From Streptomyces lacrimifluminis (lineage in GTDB: Bacteria; Actinomycetota; Actinomycetes; Streptomycetales; Streptomycetaceae): a DNA stretch of 64,000 nucleotides. The notes beneath the pieces are model-generated. The model saw only the letters and a list, made by a program, of their open reading frames with translations, did no database searches and was not told the DNA's origin. Position 1 is the first letter of the stretch; every line of letters begins with the position of its first letter. Positions 17,739 to 26,715 of the stretch are shown piece by piece. The DNA is taken from NCBI RefSeq assembly GCF_014646095.1, contig NZ_BMMU01000009.1, positions 186,001 to 250,000 on the forward strand, given 5' to 3'. Both the position numbers and the translations under genes were made by a program.

Positions 17739-20210
17739 TCAGGCGGACAGCCCGGCCGCCCGCACATGATCGAAGACTTCGTCCCCGCCCACCGTCCCGG
17801 TCAGCAGATACGCCTGCGCCTCACCCACATGGAAATACATCCCGTGCAGATCGAGCGCACCCTCCCGCAGCGCCCGCGCCACCGACTCGTGCGTCCTCAG
17901 GTGCTCCAACTGCTGGACCACATTGGTCAGGCCGAGCTGTTCGACCGCGTCGGCGGGCGCCCGTCCGGCGAGCCGGGCCCAGGGCCGGTCCGTCGCGGCC
18001 ATCCGCTCCAGGCTCGGCAGCCCGTGCCGCAGCCACCGCCTGAGCGGCGTCCGCGCCCCGTCGGGCTCCATGTCCAGCAGCGCCTGCATGGCTCCGCACC
18101 CGGAGTGCCCGCACACCGTGATGGACCGCACCTTCAGCACGTCCACCGCGTACTCGATCGCCGCGGCCACCGAGTCGTCCCCGCTCTCCTTGCCGGGCAG
18201 CGGCACCAGGTTGCCGACGTTCCGTACGACGAACAGGTCGCCGGGACCACTGGAGGTGATCATCGACGTGACGAGGCGCGAGTCGGCGCACGTCAGGAAC
18301 AGCTGCGAGGGCTGCTGCCCCTCACGCGCCAGCCTGGCCAGCTCACCACGCACCAGCGGCGCGGTGTTCCGCTGGAACGCGCTGATACCGCGCGCCAGTT
18401 GATGCCCGCTCGGCTCGACGGCGCCGGACGATCCCGCGGAGTCCGCCGGGCCGGGCGAGCCCGGGGTACCGATGGGACCGCCCGCTCCGCCCGCTCCGCC
18501 TGATCCGTCCGCCGTCTCCCCGCGCCCCGGTCCGGACTCCGGGCCATCGCACTGGTGGTTGCGCCAGGGTGTCCAGGGCCGGCAGCGGCACTCGGAGGCG
18601 TTGGCGGGCTCGGCGATCCGTGTCCCCGACCGGCCGGTCACCTCGACGGTGCCGCCCTGTGCGGTGTGCGTGTTCTGCCAGTGCTGCAGTGTTTCGTACG
18701 CCGCATGGTCCATGAACGACCCGTCCAACTCCACGACGACGGCGGCCCCTCGGGGTACGAGGTGCAGGGTCCGGCTGAGCCGGGGCACCGCGAGGAACGT
18801 CAACTGTCCTCGGATGTGTACGTAATGGACTCCCCCTCCTCTTTCGTCGTCTCTCTCTTCGTGGGTGATCCGGGTGCGGGCGAGGCGGTTCAGGGCGACG
18901 GTCACGGCGACCGCGACGCCCAGCGTCACTCCTTCGAGGACGCCGAAGACGACGACGCCCACGGTCGTCACCGCGTAGACCAGGACCTCGCGGTGGCGGG
19001 TCACCGTGCGAATGTGGTGCAGGGACACCATCTGGATGCCGACGGCCATCACCAGGGCGGCGAGTGAGGCGAGCGGGATCAGCTCCAGGATCGGAACCAT
19101 CAGCAGCGCGGCGACCACTACGAAAACGCCGTGCAGCATCGTGGAGTTCCGGCTCACGGCACCGGCTTGCACATTCGCCGAACTCCGCACGGCCACACCC
19201 GCGACCGGCAGTCCGCCGAGTACCCCGGACACGACGTTGGCGGCGCCCTGGCCGAGCAGCTCACGGTCCAGGTCGGAGCGGCCGACGCGGGCCGCGGTTT
19301 CCGGCCGGCCTGACTCTCCGGTCATCAGCTCCGGCCGGGAGGACACCAGTTTGTCCACGGCGACGGCGCCGAGCAGTGACTGGACGCTGCACACCAGCGT
19401 GGTGGCGAGCACGGCGGCGACGACGCCGAGCACGGGCCCTTCGGGCAGTCCGGCCAGCGCGTGGCTGCGCCAGGACGGCAGGTCGACCTTGGGCAGGCTC
19501 AGCCCGGCGAGCGCGGCGGTGAGTGTGGCGCCGCTGACCGCGACCAGCGCGGCCGGAACCTTGCGCAGCACGCCCCCCAGCCGGCCGGGAAGCCGTGGCC
19601 AGAGCAGCAACAGGGTCAGGGTCAGCCCGCTCATCGACACGGCGACGGGGTGCAGGTCGGCCAACTGGGCGGGCAGGGCGCGGAGGTTGTTGAGGACGGA
19701 ACTCTCCGGCGTACCCCCGAGGACGATGTGCAGCTGGGCGACGGCGATGGTCACGCCGATCCCGGCGAGCATGCCGTGGACGACTGCGGGGCTGACGGCG
19801 AGCGCCGTGCGGGCCACGCGCAGGCAGCCGAGGCCGAGTTGGGCGAACCCGGCGAGGACGGTGATGGCACAGGTCGTACGCCATCCGTACCGCTGAATGA
19901 GTTCGGCGGTGACGACGGTGAGCCCGGCGGCGGGGCCGCTCACCTGGAGCGGGGAGCCGCCGAGCCGTCCGGCGACGAGTCCGCCCACGGCGGCGGCGAC
20001 CAGGCCGGCCTGGAGCGGGGCGCCGGTGGCGAGGGCGATGCCCAGGGAGAGGGGCAGGGCGATCAGGAAGACCGCGATGGAGGCCGACACGTCGGCGCCC
20101 GCGATGCGGAAGCGGCGGGGCGGGGTCGGTGGTGGTGGGGGGTCGTGGGGCTGGTGCATGCGCTTCGTCCGAGTCGGTTCGGGGGCGCGAGTGGGGACGC
20201 AGGCAGACAT
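17739..20210 (-). CDS. SulP-family transporter fused to beta-carbonic anhydrase
   Basis: An 823-residue fusion. Residues about 30-460 are a SulP (SLC26-type) anion transporter with some ten membrane segments and the conserved GPAAGLTVV. Residues about 470-560 look like a STAS domain (LDGSFMDHAAYETLQHW). After a Gly/Pro/Ser linker (about 570-615), a beta-carbonic anhydrase carries zinc ligands C641 and D643 (CADSR) and H702 and C705 (CGHSGCG). Such fusions probably couple bicarbonate uptake with CO2 hydration; that is inference from the family. The ATG at 20210 has GGAGGAGA eight bases upstream. Confidence 0.93.
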   Translation of the reverse strand: MSACVPTRAPEPTRTKRMHQPHDPPPPPTPPRRFRIAGADVSASIAVFLIALPLSLGIALATGAPLQAGLVAAAVGGLVAGRLGGSPLQVSGPAAGLTVVTAELIQRYGWRTTCAITVLAGFAQLGLGCLRVARTALAVSPAVVHGMLAGIGVTIAVAQLHIVLGGTPESSVLNNLRALPAQLADLHPVAVSMSGLTLTLLLLWPRLPGRLGGVLRKVPAALVAVSGATLTAALAGLSLPKVDLPSWRSHALAGLPEGPVLGVVAAVLATTLVCSVQSLLGAVAVDKLVSSRPELMTGESGRPETAARVGRSDLDRELLGQGAANVVSGVLGGLPVAGVAVRSSANVQAGAVSRNSTMLHGVFVVVAALLMVPILELIPLASLAALVMAVGIQMVSLHHIRTVTRHREVLVYAVTTVGVVVFGVLEGVTLGVAVAVTVALNRLARTRITHEERDDERGGGVHYVHIRGQLTFLAVPRLSRTLHLVPRGAAVVVELDGSFMDHAAYETLQHWQNTHTAQGGTVEVTGRSGTRIAEPANASECRCRPWTPWRNHQCDGPESGPGRGETADGSGGAGGAGGPIGTPGSPGPADSAGSSGAVEPSGHQLARGISAFQRNTAPLVRGELARLAREGQQPSQLFLTCADSRLVTSMITSSGPGDLFVVRNVGNLVPLPGKESGDDSVAAAIEYAVDVLKVRSITVCGHSGCGAMQALLDMEPDGARTPLRRWLRHGLPSLERMAATDRPWARLAGRAPADAVEQLGLTNVVQQLEHLRTHESVARALREGALDLHGMYFHVGEAQAYLLTGTVGGDEVFDHVRAAGLSA

Positions 20211-20515
20211 GTTTCCCGTCTCCTCCGGGGCGGCGCGGTCGCGGAACAGGTGGTCCCCCGTCGATGGCGGGGGGTCGGGTCGCGGCCGTGGGTCACGGCG
20301 TGCAGTGGCGGGACCTTCAACGCTCGGTAATTGGATCGTAATGCACAGTAAAGGGCGTCTATGTAATTTCGGGGCAAATGGGTTAATAAATCACTCCGGA
20401 GGGTGAACTGAACTTTTGATCGGCTTGTCGTACTAATTCATTCCTGGTCCTCGTGCCACCTTGACGGCGCCGCGCCCGAAAGCGCTGGCCCGAACGAAGG
20501 AAGAGGTGGGCGGAC
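20211..20515. other. Divergent promoter region
   Basis: This 305-base region separates the SulP-carbonic anhydrase gene from the lipoprotein gene. Its middle (20330-20430) is conspicuously AT-rich for this genome, as expected for promoters. No gene or clear operator is seen. Confidence 0.5.
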
Positions 20516-21793
20516 ATGGCCGTCACCAAGAGGATCGCCGCGGGCGTCGTGGCCGTCGCGGCCTGTGCCGCGTCACTCGCCGGCTGCGGGGCGGGAACCA
20601 CCGGCTCCTCCGGTGCGAAGGAAGGCACGCACGGAGCGAGGAAGGCGGCGCCGGCCCCGGCACCCAAGAGCGCGGTCCGGCTGATCGGCGACGGTTCCAC
20701 CGCGTACACCGGAGCCCAGCCCTACCAGCCCAGGCCCGAGCGCCTCGAGCCCGGCCAGAAGCCGCCCCAGTTCGTCGTCTTCTCCTGGGACGGCGCGGGC
20801 GAGGACGGCCAGCGGTTGTTCTCCCACTTCCGCAAGGTGGCCAAGGCCAACAAGGCGACGATGACGTACTTCCTGAGCGGTGTGTACCTGCTCCCGGAGG
20901 CCAAGCGCGACCTCTACCGGCCGCCCCAGCACTCACCGGGCCGCTCCGACATCGGCTTCAACGACGAGCAGGGCATCGCCGACACCGTGCAGCAGCTGCG
21001 GCTCGCCTGGCTGGAGGGCAGCGAGATCGGTACCCACTTCAACGGTCACTTCTGTGGCAGCGGAGGTGGCGTCGGCGAGTGGTCGGTGGAGGACTGGAAG
21101 GATGAGATCGCCCAGGCGAAACGTTTTGTGAAGTCCTGGAAGACCACCACGGGCATGAAGAAGGCGTCCCCGCTGCCCTTCGACTACGAGAAGGAACTCG
21201 TCGGCGCCCGCACACCCTGCCTGGAAGGGCAGAAGAACTTCATGAGCGCGGCCCGCGAACTGGGCTTCCGCTACGACACGAGCGGCGTCAACGACCAGCT
21301 CTGGCCCGCGAAGAAGCAGGGCCTGTGGGACCTCTCCCTGCAACTCGTCCCGGTCCCCGGCCGCAGCTTCGAGACGCTGACCATGGACTACAACTTCTAC
21401 ATGAACCAGTCCGGTGCGCGTACGGGCGACGAGGGCCGGCACGAGCACTGGGGCGACCAGTTCCGCGACGGTCTGCTCAAGGGCTTCGAACGCGCCCACG
21501 ACGGCAACCGGGCGCCGCTGGTCATCGGCAACCACTTCGAGTCCTGGAACGGCGGCGTCTACATGCGTGCCGTCGAGGAGGTCATCGAACGCGTCTGCAC
21601 GAAGGCCGACGTCCGGTGCGTCTCCTTCCGGCAGCTCGCCGACTGGCTGGACGCCCAGGATCCGCAGACGCTGGCGAAGTTGCGGACCCTGGGAGTCGGC
21701 GAGGCCCCGAAGGAGGGCTGGAAGACCTTCCTGGCGGGGCGGCCGGTCCCGGCACCCAAGGGAGTGCCCGGGGCCCCGGCGGCCAAGCGGTAA
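20516..21793 (+). CDS. Lipoprotein with polysaccharide-deacetylase-like fold
   Basis: A 425-residue exported lipoprotein. The N terminus is MAVTKRIAAG, a hydrophobic core and the lipobox LAGC (Cys near residue 23), followed by a Lys/Pro/Ala linker. The body resembles polysaccharide deacetylases of the NodB class: FVVFSWDGAGED, then GSEIGTHFNGHF, which carries the His-x3-His-type metal motif (H-F-N-G-H), and the late GNHFESWNGG. It may act on cell-wall or extracellular glycans, but the first Asp motif is degenerate (SWDGA), so activity is uncertain. It is divergent from the SulP gene. Confidence 0.78.
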   Translation: MAVTKRIAAGVVAVAACAASLAGCGAGTTGSSGAKEGTHGARKAAPAPAPKSAVRLIGDGSTAYTGAQPYQPRPERLEPGQKPPQFVVFSWDGAGEDGQRLFSHFRKVAKANKATMTYFLSGVYLLPEAKRDLYRPPQHSPGRSDIGFNDEQGIADTVQQLRLAWLEGSEIGTHFNGHFCGSGGGVGEWSVEDWKDEIAQAKRFVKSWKTTTGMKKASPLPFDYEKELVGARTPCLEGQKNFMSAARELGFRYDTSGVNDQLWPAKKQGLWDLSLQLVPVPGRSFETLTMDYNFYMNQSGARTGDEGRHEHWGDQFRDGLLKGFERAHDGNRAPLVIGNHFESWNGGVYMRAVEEVIERVCTKADVRCVSFRQLADWLDAQDPQTLAKLRTLGVGEAPKEGWKTFLAGRPVPAPKGVPGAPAAKR

Positions 21794-21804
21794 CGCTCCG
21801 CTGG

Positions 21805-21840
21805 GTGCGGGTCGTGCGGGTCGTGCGGGTCGTGCGGGTC
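21805..21840. repeat. Four tandem copies of a 9-base unit
   Basis: The unit GTGCGGGTC occurs four times without interruption, followed by a degenerate fifth copy, between two convergent genes. It is in noncoding DNA and likely slippage-prone. Confidence 0.85.
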
Positions 21841-21938
21841 GTTCGGGCGGTTCGTCGGGTGCGGGTCGGTGGGGGCTGGTCGCGCCCACGCGGCGGAGCC
21901 GCAGATCAGATCCAGCCCCGCGCCCGTTCGGGGCGCCC

Positions 21939-22928
21939 CTATCGGGGCGCCGTAGTTGCCGCCAGCTGCTCGCCCAGGACGAAGCCGGGGTCGACCTGGG
22001 CCGCCAGGTCGACCCCGGTGCGGGCGTTGGCCCAGGAGTGGGCGTTCTTCAGGTGGAAGTGGACCATCTGGTGCGTGTAGCGCTCCCGGTCGCGCAGCTC
22101 GTACGTGGCGTCGACGGCCTTGTGCAACCGGCGCAGGGAACGGCGGTTGGCGTCCTCCAGGAGCTCGAACCGGGAGGACCGGCCCTTCTCCAGGGCGCGC
22201 ACCCAGTCCGAGTGCCCGACCGTTTCCAGGAGGTCGTCCCCGACTTCGGCGCGGAGGAAGTCGAGGTCGTCCTGGCCCTGCACCTTGTTGCCGACGACCT
22301 TCAGGACGACCCCGAAGTCCTGGGCGTACTCCTTGTACTGGCGATAGACGGAGACTCCCTTCCGGGTCGGTTCGGCGACGAGGAACGTGATGTCGAAGCG
22401 GGTGAACAGACCGGACGCGAAGGAGTCGGAGCCCGCGGTCATGTCGACGACGACATACTCGCTCGGGCCGTCGACGAGATGGTTCAGGCACAGCTCCACC
22501 GCGCCCGTCTTGGAGTGGTAGCAGGCCACTCCGAGATCGGCTTCGGTGAACGGGCCGGTGACCATCAAACGGACGGCGCCGCCGTCGAGTTCCACCGGCC
22601 GCGCGCAGGCGTCGTACACCGGATTGGTCTCCTGGATCCGCAGCAGGCGCGAGCCCGCGCCGGGCGGCGTCGTTTTGATCATCGCGTCGGCGCAGGCGAT
22701 GCGCGGGTTCGTGCCGCGGAGGTACTCCTTGATGAGCTCCATCCGCTCGCCCATCGCGGGCATCGCGGCGGCCTCGGCGTCGTGGAGGCCGAGCGCGGCG
22801 CCCAGATGCTGGTTGATGTCGGCGTCGATGGCGAGGACCGGCGCCCCGGACGCGGCGAGGTGGCGAACGAACAGGGAGGACAGCGTGGTCTTGCCGCTGC
22901 CGCCCTTCCCGACGAAAGCAATTTTCAT
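21939..22928 (-). CDS. CooC/ParA-like P-loop ATPase
   Basis: A 329-residue ATPase starting MKIAFVGKGGSGKTT, the deviant Walker A of the ParA/MinD/CooC group, with VLAIDADINQHLG as the switch I region. CooC-type proteins insert metals into enzymes; no metal site is obvious, so the partner is unknown. No good ribosome site precedes ATG 22928, suggesting a leaderless message or initiation at the GTG two codons upstream. It is divergent from the gene at 23029. Confidence 0.82.
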   Translation of the reverse strand: MKIAFVGKGGSGKTTLSSLFVRHLAASGAPVLAIDADINQHLGAALGLHDAEAAAMPAMGERMELIKEYLRGTNPRIACADAMIKTTPPGAGSRLLRIQETNPVYDACARPVELDGGAVRLMVTGPFTEADLGVACYHSKTGAVELCLNHLVDGPSEYVVVDMTAGSDSFASGLFTRFDITFLVAEPTRKGVSVYRQYKEYAQDFGVVLKVVGNKVQGQDDLDFLRAEVGDDLLETVGHSDWVRALEKGRSSRFELLEDANRRSLRRLHKAVDATYELRDRERYTHQMVHFHLKNAHSWANARTGVDLAAQVDPGFVLGEQLAATTAPR

Positions 22929-23028
22929 GTTCACTAACGGTAGTGGGGAGACTGCCCAAAGTGTCCAGGGGCGTGAGGAAGTCCACTCCTTCGTGGGTGG
23001 GCTCCCCGGAGTGCGTAGGGTCGTACTC

Positions 23029-23853
23029 ATGAGTACGACAGACGCGACCGCCGACCCGCTCGCGGCCCTGGGATCACTGCCCGGGGTGGCCGACTCCGTG
23101 GAGTCCGTACGCAAGGCCGTGGACCGGGTCTACGGGCATCGCATCATGCGGCGGCGCAGCAACGCGATCACCGGCGAGGCGGGGTTGCGCGGTGCGCGCG
23201 GCTCCGCGGCCCTCTCCGGTGCCGACTGGGCTCTCGAAGAAGTGCGCCGGCGCACCGACTTCAGCGGTGACGACGAGGCCAGGGTTGTCGGCGCGGCTCT
23301 CCGGCTGACCGCGGAGGCGGGCCAACTCCTGTCCATCTGGCGCCAGTCGCCGCTGCGCGTGCTGGCCCGGCTGCATCTGGTCGCCGCCGCGGGCACGGGT
23401 GACGAGGTGGGGCGCCCACGGCAGGACGGTGAGCCGGTCGACGAGCCGCTGGTCGAACTGCCGCTGCCGAACGCGGCCGAGGTGGCCGGACGGCTGGAGG
23501 GACTAGCGGAGCTGATCATCGCGGGAGGCTCGGCCCCCGCCCTGGTCACGGCCGCGGTCGTGCACGGCGAACTCCTCGCGCTGCGGCCCTTCGGGTCCCA
23601 CAACGGCCTCGTCGCGCGTGCGGCCGAGCGGATCGTCCTGGTCGGCAGCGGCCTCGACCCCAAGTCCGTGTGCCCGGCCGAGGTCGGCCACGCGGAACCC
23701 GGCCGCGCGGCCTATCTGGCGGCGCTCGACGGCTATGTCTCCGGCACTCCGGAGGGCATGGCGGCGTGGATCGCCCACTGCGGCCGGGCGGTCACGCTCG
23801 GGGCACGGGAGTCGACGGCCGTGTGCGAGGCGCTGCAACGCGGGGCGGCATAG
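23029..23853 (+). CDS. Fic-like helical protein with degenerate motif
   Basis: A 274-residue cytoplasmic protein rich in Ala and Arg. The segment VVHGELLALRPFGSHNGLVARAAERIVL resembles the Fic/DOC loop HxFxDGNGRxxR, but key residues differ, so AMP-transferase activity is doubtful. It starts at ATG 23029, immediately after the divergent promoter of the CooC-like gene. In Streptomyces it is a conserved neighbour of that ATPase. The function is unknown. Confidence 0.7.
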   Translation: MSTTDATADPLAALGSLPGVADSVESVRKAVDRVYGHRIMRRRSNAITGEAGLRGARGSAALSGADWALEEVRRRTDFSGDDEARVVGAALRLTAEAGQLLSIWRQSPLRVLARLHLVAAAGTGDEVGRPRQDGEPVDEPLVELPLPNAAEVAGRLEGLAELIIAGGSAPALVTAAVVHGELLALRPFGSHNGLVARAAERIVLVGSGLDPKSVCPAEVGHAEPGRAAYLAALDGYVSGTPEGMAAWIAHCGRAVTLGARESTAVCEALQRGAA

Positions 23854-23877
23854 GAGAAAACGGCACGGGGAAACGAA

Positions 23878-23899
23878 AAGGCCCTCCGTGGAGGGCCTT
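23878..23899 (+). terminator. Terminator hairpin
   Basis: A perfect ten-base stem (AAGGCCCTCC / GGAGGGCCTT) starts 24 bases after the preceding stop. A second, stronger hairpin follows immediately. Confidence 0.75.
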
Positions 23900-23908
23900 C
23901 AACGGGTT

Positions 23909-23936
23909 GCGGCGGTACGAGGATTCGTACCGCCGC
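23909..23936. terminator. Second hairpin of a double terminator
   Basis: A perfect 12-base stem (GCGGCGGTACGA / TCGTACCGCCGC) with the loop GGAT. It has no T tract; it may insulate the two divergent/convergent transcription units or act for the leftward direction. Confidence 0.6.
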
Positions 23937-24259
23937 CAGCATGTCCACCCGGGTTACCAAGCGTCCTCGTATTTTTGCCCATCAGGTCGGGAACTCGGCC
24001 CGTAACCTGGTGCGGCTGGCCCGTAATCGACGGGTCGACGTCGCGTGGGTGCCCAGTGTTCATGCTCGGTCCGTGGGGCCAAATGCGTTATTAAGGTGAT
24101 CCTTTCGGATGTCCTTGGTCTCGCGGGCCGTTGAGTCCTTTCTACTCCTGGACCGGGGCAAGCGGAAGCCCTGACTGCACTTCTTTACTTTTGTCCTCAA
24201 ACGGGAGTGAATCGGGCGCTGGTGTGCCGGATGTCCCTGGGCGGGGCGGGAGGGGCGGC
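23937..24259. other. Intergenic region without recognisable gene
   Basis: Noncoding stretch between the double hairpin and the stop of the HAD gene. It holds no tRNA-like fold and no open frame with a ribosome site. Confidence 0.5.
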
Positions 24260-25093
24260 TCAGACGACGGTCGGTCGGCGCTTGCTCGCGTACCAGACGA
24301 GACCCGCCGTCGCCGCCGCCGCGCCTATCGCGGCGGCGGCGACCAGGGCCGGACGCGGTGGTACGGAGAGCGCGGGCAGACGCTGCTTCAGCCTGACCGG
24401 GCGGTGGAAGTCCAGGATCGTCCACCCACGGGCGATCGCCTCCCGGCGCAGAGCGCGGTCCGGGTTCACGGCGTGCGGATGGCCGACGGACGCCAGCATG
24501 GGGACGTCGGTGATGCTGTCGCTGTACGCGTAGCAGCGTGCCAGGTCGTACCCCTCGGACTCGGCCAGCTCCTTGATCGCCTCGGCCTTGGTGGGCCCGT
24601 ACGCGTAGTACTCCACCTCGCCCGTGAAGCAGCCGTTGTCGCCGACGACCATCCGCGTGGCAACCACCCGGTCCGCACCGAGCAGTTCGCCGATCGGCTC
24701 GACGACCTCCGCACCCGACGTGGACACGATCACCACATCACGGCCGGCGGTGTGGTGCTCCTCGATGAGGGTGGCCGCCTCGTCGTAGATGATCGGGTCG
24801 ATCAGGTCGTGCAGCGTCTCGGCGACGATCTCCTTGACCAGCTGGACGTTCCAGCCGCGGCACAGCGCGGACAGATACTCGCGCATACGCTCCATCTGGT
24901 CGTGATCGGCACCGCCCGCCAGGAAGACGAACTGGGCATACGCGGTACGCAGGACGGCCCTGCGGTTGATCAGCCCGCCTTGGTAGAACGACTTGCTGAA
25001 CGTGAGCGTGCTCGACTTCGCAATGACCGTCTTGTCCAGGTCGAAGAAGGCGGCTGTGCGGGGCAAGGAGTGGTTTTCCACGAGGCTGAGCAT
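24260..25093 (-). CDS. HAD-superfamily phosphatase with C-terminal membrane anchor
   Basis: A 277-residue HAD-IB (SerB/PSPase-like) hydrolase. Motif I is FFDLDKT with the nucleophile Asp near residue 18, motif II is VIVSTSGAE, and the metal motif is YAYSDSITDVPML. The C terminus is hydrophobic (PALVAAAAIGAAAATAGLVWYASKRR), implying a membrane tail with basic end. The start is ATG 25093, six bases from GGAGGG. It is a regular upstream neighbour of ssd and tad genes in Streptomyces; the substrate is unknown. Confidence 0.88.
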   Translation of the reverse strand: MLSLVENHSLPRTAAFFDLDKTVIAKSSTLTFSKSFYQGGLINRRAVLRTAYAQFVFLAGGADHDQMERMREYLSALCRGWNVQLVKEIVAETLHDLIDPIIYDEAATLIEEHHTAGRDVVIVSTSGAEVVEPIGELLGADRVVATRMVVGDNGCFTGEVEYYAYGPTKAEAIKELAESEGYDLARCYAYSDSITDVPMLASVGHPHAVNPDRALRREAIARGWTILDFHRPVRLKQRLPALSVPPRPALVAAAAIGAAAATAGLVWYASKRRPTVV

Positions 25094-25608
25094 AGGGCCC
25101 TCCATTCGGCGTAAGGTGTGGCGGGTGGGTTTGCCTGAGATGGGTCTCGGGTACACCATGGAAGTCACGGATCGTTCGCGACCGTGCTAACCCGGTCCGG
25201 CTCCTCCCCCCCGAGTCGAACCGTGGGGACGACCCCCGCTCTCCCCCCCCGGCGGGGGTCGTCGCATGTCCGGGCGGGTTTTCTTTTTCCCCCAGCGCAC
25301 TCTCCGCGGCTGTGACGCCGTCCGAGGCGGCTCCGGCCGCCTCTTTCGCATGCTCACATGCTGTCACTGTGGGTAACTGAAGTGCTGCTCTGTGGAAAGT
25401 CGTACAGGGGTCACCTGTTTGGGTGAGAGGGATATCCACAACCGCCAGGTTGTCCACAGATTTAGATCAAGATCCACACGATTTCCGGGTTCGCTGCACC
25501 GTGATTCCAGCGCGTTCCGCCGACGGCCAGTTCATGGCCGGTTCCGTTTGGCGGACGCGTTTGGCCGGTTTCTGTCGGCCGTTCATATAGCGAAGGGGGC
25601 CGGAAATC
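25094..25608. other. Intergenic region with hairpin and DnaA-box-like sites
   Basis: This 515-base divergent region holds a 12-base GC stem (25228-25239 / 25252-25263) followed by a T-rich run near 25276-25286, which could terminate a rightward transcript, and further right a DnaA-box match TTGTCCACA (25450-25458) with an inverted relative TATCCACAA (25433-25441). The ssd promoter must lie near 25500-25600. No gene is seen. Confidence 0.5.
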
Positions 25609-26715
25609 ATGGCGGGAGCCATCACACACGACAACGATCAGCCCGCGGCCGGGGGACGGCAGAGCGGACCGCTGATCGTCACCGAGGACGCGGACCTGCT
25701 GGACGACCTGTTGCGCCTGTGCGCGGCGGCCGGTGCCACACCCGAAGTGCACCACGGGGTGCCCGAGCGAGGCGGCGGCTGGGAGGCCGCACCGCTCGTC
25801 CTGGTCGGCGACGACGCCGTACGGCGGGTGTGCGGGGCCGCGCGCCGACGGGGAGTGGTGCTGGTCGGGCGGGACCAGGACGACTCCGGGGTCTGGCGGC
25901 GAGCCGTCGAGATCGGCGCCGACCACGTCCTGATGCTGCCCGACGGCGAGCAGTGGCTCGTCGACCGGATCGCCGACGTCGCCGAGGGTGTCGGCAGGCC
26001 GGCGCTCACCGTCGGCGTCATCGGCGGCCGGGGCGGGGCCGGAGCGTCCACGCTGGCCTGCGCGCTCGCCGTCACCTCCGCGCGCGAGGGACTGCGCACC
26101 CTGCTCGTGGACGCGGATCCGCTGGGCGGCGGACTCGACGTACTCCTCGGTGGCGAAACGGCCGACGGACTTCGCTGGCCTGCCTTCGCCGCCTCACGCG
26201 GCCGGGTCGGCGGTGGCGCTCTGGAGGAGTCGCTGCCGAACCTGCACTCCCTGAGGGTGCTGAGCTGGGACCGCGGAGACTGCGTGGCCGTCCCGCCCCA
26301 GGCCGTACGGGCGGTGCTCGCCGCGGCCAGACGGAGCGGTGGCGCGGTCGTCGTCGATCTCCCGCGCCGCATCGACGACGGTGTCGCGGAGGTCCTCGCC
26401 CAACTGGACGTCGGGATCCTGGTGGTCCCGGGCGAACTGCGCGCCGTCGCGGCGGCCGGCCGGGTGGCGTCCGCCGTCGGCATGGTCCTGCGCGACCTGC
26501 GTGTGGCCGTACGAGGGCCCTACACGCCGGGACTGGACGACCAGGAGGTGGCCCGGCTGCTCAACCTGCCCTTGGCCGGCGAGGTCCCCGTCGAATCGGC
26601 CCTGTCGCGCCCGCACGAGGGCAAGGCGCCGCCGGGAGCGGCGGCACGCGGACCGCTGGCCCGGTTCTGCACCGTGTTCTGGGAGCGGGCGCTGGCCGAG
26701 GCAGGCACCGTATGA
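25609..26715 (+). CDS. ssd: Ssd/TadZ-like ATPase of the Flp pilus locus
   Basis: A 368-residue CpaE/TadZ relative. Residues about 1-115 form a receiver-like domain; a P-loop-like motif GVIGGRGGAGASTLACAL follows near residue 145, then TLLVDADPLGGGLDVLLG. The Walker lysines are changed (GGAGAS instead of GGxGKT), as in Ssd septum-site-determining proteins. Such proteins position the pilus machine or regulate division. The gene begins a tad operon: its stop overlaps the start of tadA. Confidence 0.87.
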   Translation: MAGAITHDNDQPAAGGRQSGPLIVTEDADLLDDLLRLCAAAGATPEVHHGVPERGGGWEAAPLVLVGDDAVRRVCGAARRRGVVLVGRDQDDSGVWRRAVEIGADHVLMLPDGEQWLVDRIADVAEGVGRPALTVGVIGGRGGAGASTLACALAVTSAREGLRTLLVDADPLGGGLDVLLGGETADGLRWPAFAASRGRVGGGALEESLPNLHSLRVLSWDRGDCVAVPPQAVRAVLAAARRSGGAVVVDLPRRIDDGVAEVLAQLDVGILVVPGELRAVAAAGRVASAVGMVLRDLRVAVRGPYTPGLDDQEVARLLNLPLAGEVPVESALSRPHEGKAPPGAAARGPLARFCTVFWERALAEAGTV

